19,226 bases of DNA from Nitrospina sp. (GTDB taxonomy: Bacteria; Nitrospinota; Nitrospinia; Nitrospinales; Nitrospinaceae). Within the stretch, counting starts at the first letter, position 1, and each line of letters begins with the position of its first letter. This document shows positions 14,000 to 19,226 of this stretch, in pieces. The position numbers and the translations under genes were made by a program. Under the pieces are notes generated by a model. The model made no database searches. It was given only the letters and a program-made list of their open reading frames with translations, and was not told the origin of the DNA. The DNA lies in the NCBI GenBank assembly GCA_004357365.1, contig SMVT01000101.1, positions 1 to 19,226 of the forward strand, given 5' to 3'.

Positions 14000-14716
14000 A
14001 TGACTAGCAGCGCAATTTACAATTCGATAACGAACCAACTGGTGCCGATTGTGGTGGAGCAGACCAGCCGCGGCGAGCGTTCTTACGATATCTATTCCCG
14101 CTTGCTGAAGGACCGGATTATTTTCATCGGCACCCAGGTGGACGACCATATGGCCAACCTGATCATCGCGCAAATGCTGTTTTTGGAATCCGACGAACCG
14201 GAGCAGGACATTTATCTCTACATCAACAGCCCCGGCGGGCAAGTCTCCTCCGGACTGGCGATTTATGACACGATGCAATACATCAAGCCGGATGTGCAGA
14301 CCATCTGCATGGGACAGGCCGCCAGCATGTGCGCTCTGCTTCTGGCGGCTGGCACCAAAGGGAAACGGTTTGCCCTGCCCAACTCGCGGCTCATGATTCA
14401 CCAACCGTCCGGCGGCTTTCAGGGCCAAAGCACCGATATTCAGATCCAGGCCAGGGAAATTTTACAGATACGCGAACGGTTGGACGATATTCTGGCGAAA
14501 CATACCGGTCAGGCCAAGGAAAAGGTCCGGGATGACACCGAGCGGGACAATTTCATGACCGGAGAGGAAGCCAAAAAATACGGGTTGATCGATAGTGTGA
14601 TCACCAGCCGCACCGAAGTGGAAAAAGGTAAGAAGAAAGACAACACCGAAGTGGAAAAAGGTAAGAAGAAAGACAACACCGAAGTGGAAAAAGATAAGAA
14701 GAAAGACAACAAGTAA
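14000..14716 (+). CDS. clpP: ATP-dependent Clp protease proteolytic subunit
   Basis: ClpP forms a tetradecameric serine-protease chamber fed by ClpX or ClpA. From the ATG at 14000 it has 238 residues; a TTG at 13997 is also in frame. The catalytic triad is visible: Ser109 in GQAASM, His134 in RLMIHQPSGG and Asp183 in DTERDNF. INSPGGQVSSGLAIYD is the strand/helix forming the substrate groove. The conserved part ends near residue 203 (VITSR), matching the usual length of about 195-205. It is followed by a Lys/Glu/Asp tail of three 11-residue repeats (205-237). Such a tail would project from the outer surface near the axial/equatorial exterior and should not affect the triad. The start lacks a good Shine-Dalgarno site (only AAAGAAAGTGA). 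clpX follows after 49 bases. Confidence 0.96.
   Translation: MTSSAIYNSITNQLVPIVVEQTSRGERSYDIYSRLLKDRIIFIGTQVDDHMANLIIAQMLFLESDEPEQDIYLYINSPGGQVSSGLAIYDTMQYIKPDVQTICMGQAASMCALLLAAGTKGKRFALPNSRLMIHQPSGGFQGQSTDIQIQAREILQIRERLDDILAKHTGQAKEKVRDDTERDNFMTGEEAKKYGLIDSVITSRTEVEKGKKKDNTEVEKGKKKDNTEVEKDKKKDNK
14612..14710 (+). repeat. 33-base tandem repeat, three copies, in frame in clpP
   Basis: Three adjacent 33-base units start at 14612, 14645 and 14678. Units 1 and 2 are identical, each encoding TEVEKGKKKDN; unit 3 has one G-to-A change that turns Gly into Asp. A final AAG TAA closes the gene. Because the unit is a multiple of three, copy-number changes keep the frame. Confidence 0.97.
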
Positions 14717-14765
14717 ACACCCTCAATCGATTGGACGGGTTATCCCTGCACAGTTGGAGGAATGA

Positions 14766-16013
14766 ATGGCCAAGAAAAGTTCCACTTCGGGAAATTACCG
14801 TTGCTCTTTCTGCGGTAAAAGCCAGGAGGAAGTTAAAAAGCTGATCGCGGGCCCCACGGTTTATATCTGTGATGAGTGTATCGAGTTGTGTAATGAAATC
14901 ATGGTGGAGGAGTGGGCTCAGGAAAAGAGCGAAGATTTTAAGCACCTCCTCAAACCCAGCGAAATTTTCAAACACCTTGACCAGTACATCATCAAGCAGG
15001 ACCGGTGCAAAAAGATTCTGTCCGTCGCGGTTCACAACCATTTCAAGCGGGTGGATTCTCATGTAGACCTGGATGACGTGGAACTGCAGAAAAGCAACGT
15101 GCTGTTGATCGGCCCCACGGGTTCCGGAAAAACGCTGATGGCCCAGACCCTGGCCAAAATCCTCGACGTGCCGTTCACCATCGTCGACGCCACCACGCTG
15201 ACTGAAGCCGGATACGTGGGCGAGGACGTCGAGAACATCATTCTGAAACTCCTGCAGGCCGCCGATTACGACGTGGAAAAGGCCGAGCGAGGCATCATCT
15301 ACATCGACGAAGTGGACAAGATCAGCCGCAAGTCCGAAAACCCGTCCATCACCCGCGACGTTTCAGGCGAAGGCGTGCAACAGGCCCTTTTGAAAATCAT
15401 CGAGGGCACCCAGGCCAGCGTGCCCCCGCAGGGCGGCCGCAAGCATCCCCATCAGGAATTCCTGCAGGTGAACACCACCAACATCCTGTTTATCTGCGGC
15501 GGCGCGTTCGTCGACCTCGACAAGATCATCCGCAACCGCGTCGGCAAAAAGATGCTCGGCTTCGGACAGGAGCTGGTTTCCAAGGAGTCCCAGGACATGT
15601 CTGAAATGCTGGCTCAGGTGGAGCCGGAAGACCTGCTCAAGTACGGGCTCATTCCGGAATTCGTCGGGCGGCTGTCCATCACCGCCACCTTGGCCGAGCG
15701 CGACGTGGACGTTTTGGTGAAAGTATTGACCGAACCGAAGAACGCGCTGGTCAAGCAGTACAAGAAGCTGTTCGAGTTTGAAAACGTCAAATTGAAGTTC
15801 TCCGACGGCGCCATCAGCGCCATCGCCGAAAAGGCCTACAAGCGCAAAACCGGCGCGCGCGGCCTGCGGTCCATCCTCGAAGACATCATGCTGGATATCA
15901 TGTACGATCTGCCCTCAAGTCAAGATATCGAGGAGGTTATCATCAGCGAAGAAGTCATCAGCAAGAGAGAGCAACCGTTCCTGGTGTACGCGAAGCAGAA
16001 ACAGGCGAGCTGA
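14766..16013 (+). CDS. clpX: ATP-dependent Clp protease ATP-binding subunit ClpX
   Basis: ClpX is the hexameric AAA+ unfoldase that selects substrates and threads them into ClpP. The 415-residue protein has an N-terminal C4 zinc domain (Cys13, Cys16, Cys35, Cys38), Walker A GPTGSGKT (116-123), pore loop GYVGED (149-154), Walker B IIYIDEVDK (177-185), the RKH-loop region GGRKHPHQEF and the ClpP-contact loop MLGFG (262-266), where the usual I-G-F reads L-G-F. Sensor 2 is in KTGARGLRSI. TTGGAGGA lies just before the ATG. lon starts 2 bases after the stop, so the two are translationally linked. Length and motifs are all normal. Confidence 0.97.
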   Translation: MAKKSSTSGNYRCSFCGKSQEEVKKLIAGPTVYICDECIELCNEIMVEEWAQEKSEDFKHLLKPSEIFKHLDQYIIKQDRCKKILSVAVHNHFKRVDSHVDLDDVELQKSNVLLIGPTGSGKTLMAQTLAKILDVPFTIVDATTLTEAGYVGEDVENIILKLLQAADYDVEKAERGIIYIDEVDKISRKSENPSITRDVSGEGVQQALLKIIEGTQASVPPQGGRKHPHQEFLQVNTTNILFICGGAFVDLDKIIRNRVGKKMLGFGQELVSKESQDMSEMLAQVEPEDLLKYGLIPEFVGRLSITATLAERDVDVLVKVLTEPKNALVKQYKKLFEFENVKLKFSDGAISAIAEKAYKRKTGARGLRSILEDIMLDIMYDLPSSQDIEEVIISEEVISKREQPFLVYAKQKQAS

Positions 16014-16015
16014 TT

Positions 16016-18430
16016 ATGAGCGCAGAACGGCTGGTGCTTCCCCTGGTCCCGTTGCGGGATATCGTGGTCTTCCCCTTCATGGTCATTCCCCTGTTTGTCG
16101 GACGGGAGAAGTCCGTCCGCGCGCTGGAAAAAGCCATGACGGAACAAAAAAATATTTTCCTCGCCGCCCAGCGCCACGCGAACACCAACGATCCCAAACC
16201 CGGCGACATTTATGAAACCGGGACCTTCGCCAATATTCTGCAAATCCTGAAACTCACCGACGGCACCATGAAGGTGCTGGTGGAAGGTATGCAGAGGGGA
16301 CGCATCATCGGGTTCGAAGATAATCCCGATTACTATGAAGTGGAAGTCGCCCGCATCGAGGAAAACATGCAGGTGACGCCGGAGCTCAAGGCCCTGATGC
16401 GCAGTATCGAGGGCCAGTTCGAGCAGTACGCCAAACTCAACCAGAAGATACCGCTGGAATCCATCACGGCCATCTCCAACATCACCGAGCCGCACCGGTT
16501 TGCCGACACCATCGCTTCCTACATGGTGTTTCAGACCGGCGAGAAGCAGAGTCTGCTCGACACCTTCAGTCCCGAAGACCGGTTGAACAAACTCCTCTCC
16601 ACCCTCAAGTCGGAAATGGAGATCCTCAAGATCGAGAAACGGGTGCACGGCCGCGTACGCAAGCAGATGGAGCGCAGCCAGAAAGAATTTTATCTCAACG
16701 AGCAGATGAAGGCCATTCAGAAGGAACTGGGCAAGCGCGATGAATTCAAGTCCGACCTCGACGAGCTGACGCAGCAAATCAAAAAAGCCAAAATGCCGAA
16801 AGAGGTCAACGAAAAGGCGAACAAGGAACTGAAGCGGCTGGAAGCCATGCAACCCATGTCCGCCGAAGCCACCGTAGTGCGCAATTACATCGACTGGCTG
16901 GTCGACCTTCCGTGGAAAAAAGGACCCGGCGCGGACAAGATCGATATCAAAAATGCGCAAAAAATTCTGGATGACGACCATTACGGCCTCGAAAAAGTCA
17001 AAGAGCGCATCGTTGAACACCTCGCCGTCATGAAACTGGTCAAGAACATGAAGGGACCTATTTTGTGTCTGGTAGGCCCGCCGGGCGTCGGCAAAACCTC
17101 GCTGGGCAAATCCATCGCGCGCGCCACGGGTCGCAAGTTCGTGCGCATCTCCCTGGGGGGCGTGCGCGACGAGGCGGAAATTCGGGGTCACCGGCGCACC
17201 TACATCGGCGCCCTGCCCGGGAAAATCATCCAGGGCATGAAAAAAGCCGGCTCCATCAATCCCGTATTTCTGCTCGACGAGGTTGACAAGATGAGCATGG
17301 ACTTCCGCGGCGATCCTTCATCCGCCCTGCTGGAGGTGCTCGACTCGGAGCAGAACTGCAACTTCAACGACCATTTTCTGGAAGTCGACTACGATCTGTC
17401 GCAGGTGCTGTTCATCTGCACCGCCAATGTCCTGCACACCATCCCGCAGCCGTTACACGATCGCATGGAGATCATCCGCCTGCCCGGTTACACCGAGGAA
17501 GAAAAGCTGTCCATCGCGACTAAATTTCTGGTGCCCAAAAAACTGAAGGAACACGGCCTCACCACCCGCAATCTGAAGATCGGCAAAACCATTCTTCAGA
17601 TGATCATCCAGGAATACACGCGGGAGGCGGGCGTGCGCAGTCTCGAACGCGAGATCGGAACCCTCTGCCGTAAAACCGCGACGCAGGTGGTGACCCAAGG
17701 CAAAAAAACGTTCATCGACCTGAAACCCGCGGGACTGAACAAGTATCTGGGCGTCCCAAAATTTTCGAAAGACGTGGAGCGGAAAGAATCGGAAGTGGGG
17801 GTCGCTACCGGGCTGGCGTGGACGGAGTTCGGCGGCGAACTGCTCAACATCGAAGTCATCACCACCCCCGGCACCGGCAAGGTGTCGCTCACCGGCCAGC
17901 TGGGCGACGTCATGAAGGAGTCGGCGCAGGCCGCGCTGAGCTATGTGCGAAAGCGGTCGGCGGAGCTGGGCCTGCCCAAAAACTTTTATCAGAAAATGGA
18001 TGTGCACGTGCACATCCCGGAAGGCGCGATCCCGAAAGACGGGCCGTCGGCGGGCATCACCATCGCCGTGGCAATCATCTCGGCGCTGACCGGCCAGCCG
18101 GTGCGCAAGGACATTACCATGACGGGTGAAGTGACGTTGACCGGCAAGGTTCTGCCTATCGGCGGGCTAAAGGAGAAAGCGTTGGCGGCGCACCGCGTGA
18201 AGATCAAAACCATCATCATCCCGAAGGACAACGAAAAAGACGTGGCCGAAATTCCGGAAAACGTCCGCAAGAAAATCAAATTCATTCCCGTCGATTCGAT
18301 GGATAAAGTGATCGAGCACAGCTTCGATAAAAAATTCAGCCTCAAGAAAAAGAAAACCGCCGCGAAAAAAACCGCCAGGTCCCGCAAAACGACCGCCACC
18401 CGCCGCCCCTCCGTCGCTCATTTGAATTGA
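16016..18430 (+). CDS. lon: ATP-dependent Lon protease (LonA type)
   Basis: Lon degrades misfolded and regulatory proteins in the cytosol; one polypeptide carries ATPase and protease. The 804 residues show the LonA order: N-terminal substrate-binding domain starting LVLPLVPLRDIVVFPFMVIP, a coiled-coil segment with EQMKAIQKELG, Walker A GPPGVGKTS (354-362), Walker B FLLDEVDK, and the protease domain with Ser678 in PKDGPSAG and Lys721 in GGLKEKALAAHR as the catalytic dyad, 43 residues apart as in the E. coli enzyme. The C-terminus adds a strongly basic tail of about 30 residues rich in Lys, Arg, Ala and Thr (KKKKTAAKKTARSRKTTATR), beyond the usual end. It is the last gene of the cluster; an intrinsic terminator stands about 240 bases downstream. 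Confidence 0.97.
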   Translation: MSAERLVLPLVPLRDIVVFPFMVIPLFVGREKSVRALEKAMTEQKNIFLAAQRHANTNDPKPGDIYETGTFANILQILKLTDGTMKVLVEGMQRGRIIGFEDNPDYYEVEVARIEENMQVTPELKALMRSIEGQFEQYAKLNQKIPLESITAISNITEPHRFADTIASYMVFQTGEKQSLLDTFSPEDRLNKLLSTLKSEMEILKIEKRVHGRVRKQMERSQKEFYLNEQMKAIQKELGKRDEFKSDLDELTQQIKKAKMPKEVNEKANKELKRLEAMQPMSAEATVVRNYIDWLVDLPWKKGPGADKIDIKNAQKILDDDHYGLEKVKERIVEHLAVMKLVKNMKGPILCLVGPPGVGKTSLGKSIARATGRKFVRISLGGVRDEAEIRGHRRTYIGALPGKIIQGMKKAGSINPVFLLDEVDKMSMDFRGDPSSALLEVLDSEQNCNFNDHFLEVDYDLSQVLFICTANVLHTIPQPLHDRMEIIRLPGYTEEEKLSIATKFLVPKKLKEHGLTTRNLKIGKTILQMIIQEYTREAGVRSLEREIGTLCRKTATQVVTQGKKTFIDLKPAGLNKYLGVPKFSKDVERKESEVGVATGLAWTEFGGELLNIEVITTPGTGKVSLTGQLGDVMKESAQAALSYVRKRSAELGLPKNFYQKMDVHVHIPEGAIPKDGPSAGITIAVAIISALTGQPVRKDITMTGEVTLTGKVLPIGGLKEKALAAHRVKIKTIIIPKDNEKDVAEIPENVRKKIKFIPVDSMDKVIEHSFDKKFSLKKKKTAAKKTARSRKTTATRRPSVAHLN

Positions 18431-18744
18431 CCCGCGTCACCCAGGCCGGGCCATGCCCGGAGGGGCACTGGCTGAGCGGCAACGGCTATAAGGAATCCCT
18501 GGGAGCGCAATTTAGAATTTGGGTCCAGCGTCAAGCTGGCCTGCGGAGGTACTCCGCCTCCGCCCAGGCCCCTCCTTCGACAAGCTCAGGACAAGTTTTA
18601 CAAGGGGGAGAAATTTGCTCTGGCGCTTCGCCGGTCCCCTCATTTTGAATCTTGGAGTTATGCAAAGGTCCCCTCTAGTAAGGGGAGGACTTTTTTTTTA
18701 TCCAGCGTTGGGATAAGGTTTTTCTGCAATAGCCGGTAACTCTT
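18431..18744. other. Repeat-rich intergenic region after lon
   Basis: No gene is supported. CCGGGC-CAT-GCCCGG lies near 18447-18461. GGCCTG (18538-18543) pairs with CAGGCC (18565-18570) around an inner GCGGAG-GTA-CTCCGC (18543-18557). CTCCTTCGACAAGCTCAGGA (18572-18591) is of a type I recognise as a dispersed repeat in many environmental genomes. A terminator closes the region. Confidence 0.55.
18666..18699 (+). terminator. Intrinsic terminator downstream of lon
   Basis: TCCCCT (18669-18674), loop CTAGTA, AGGGGA (18681-18686) form a GC-rich stem, with GGAC and nine T following (18691-18699). It would end the tig-clpP-clpX-lon transcript and lies between two convergent genes. On the minus strand an A-run and no matching T-run follow, so it works in the plus direction. 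Confidence 0.75.
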
Positions 18745-19203
18745 TTACATTTCCCAGCGGGTGGGGAGGGGCGGTTGGGTGTCTTCCTGCATGGCCATGA
18801 CCACGCGCGGCTCGGCGGCCAGACGTTCTTTGATGACGGTGAGCAGGGTCACGCTGTCGGATAGAAACGTATCCTTGTTGGATTCTTCCATTTTGCGGTC
18901 GAGCAGATTTTTATACAGATCGATCAACGGCTGGGTTTTCAGAATCAATGCCTGGATTTCCGCATAAGGCACTTTGCGAGTCGCGTTTTTACGCGAAAAT
19001 TCGGCGTGCTTCAGCCACAGATCGACGTCCTCCGGCGCTTCGCCGACCACTTCGATGAAATGCTCGCGTGTTTGGTCTTTTCCCATGCGGGCGATCAATG
19101 CGTTGACCTTGAGCGCCAGCGGATTCTGCGGCACGCCCTGGGCGGTTTGGCACAGGTGGCGCAGGGAGAACACCAGTTTGTTCAGGTTGCTGTCGATCTG
19201 CAT
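18745..19203 (-). CDS. Uncharacterised 152-residue helical protein (start uncertain, may extend past the window)
   Basis: I do not recognise the family. The protein is hydrophilic and predicted helical: NKLVFSLRHLCQTAQGVP, a REHFIEVVGEAPEDVDLWLK segment, IQALILKTQPLIDLYKNLLD, and a Glu/Pro-rich end (EDTQPPLPTRWEM). It has one Cys and no signal peptide or membrane span, so it is likely cytoplasmic. The ATG at 19201-19203 has no good ribosome site, and no in-frame stop occurs between it and the window edge on the minus strand, so the true start could lie further upstream outside the window. It converges with lon across the repeat region. Confidence 0.65.
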   Translation of the reverse strand: MQIDSNLNKLVFSLRHLCQTAQGVPQNPLALKVNALIARMGKDQTREHFIEVVGEAPEDVDLWLKHAEFSRKNATRKVPYAEIQALILKTQPLIDLYKNLLDRKMEESNKDTFLSDSVTLLTVIKERLAAEPRVVMAMQEDTQPPLPTRWEM

Positions 19204-19226
19204 ACCGTTATTTGAATAGGGCCTTA

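Noticed and set aside
14612..14710. CRISPR-like array
   Set aside because: The 33-base units are directly adjacent without spacers and are translated in clpP.
15920..17191. 423-codon minus-strand open frame opposite lon
   Set aside because: It lies wholly opposite clpX/lon coding sequence, has shadow-type composition and no start signal.

Overview
The window looks like a chromosomal core region of a Gram-negative bacterium. It carries heptose (LPS inner core) biosynthesis genes, an exported c-type haem protein, and the block tRNA-Leu - tig - clpP - clpX - lon, an order familiar from Deltaproteobacteria-like lineages. GC content is moderately high and many genes start with strong Shine-Dalgarno sites. 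A deltaproteobacterial or Nitrospinota-type organism is my best guess from gene order and protein style; this is inference, not a match to any database.

Layout. (1) 1-2548, plus strand: the 3' end of radC overlaps or abuts gmhA, which abuts hldE, so the three form a tight operon whose last two genes make ADP-heptose precursors. A large imperfect inverted repeat ending in a T-rich tract follows (2579-2702). (2) elbB on the minus strand (2718-3383), divergent from a run of four small unrecognised plus-strand genes (3638-6015). (3) A compact structured non-coding stretch ends in a textbook intrinsic terminator (6056-6155). It precedes a long phosphohexomutase and a GlmU-C-terminal-like left-handed beta-helix protein (6220-9138), which together suggest amino-sugar or sugar-1-phosphate metabolism. 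An orphan CheR-type methyltransferase follows. (4) Two minus-strand genes: a DUF900-like alpha/beta hydrolase (10111-11100) and a secreted single-haem Tll0287/DUF3365-type protein (11472-12197) with its own terminator. (5) A sigma70-like promoter drives tRNA-Leu(UAG), followed 32 bases later by tig, then clpP, clpX and lon: co-translational folding followed by ATP-dependent proteolysis. (6) A repeat-rich tail with a terminator after lon, then a convergent unrecognised gene reaching towards the window edge.

I found no CRISPR array, transposase, phage gene, toxin-antitoxin pair or obvious defence island. The least explained parts are the four-gene hypothetical run at 3638-6015, the multi-hairpin leader before the phosphohexomutase, the separated phosphohexomutase/beta-helix pair, and the in-frame 33-base tandem repeat that lengthens the ClpP C-terminus.
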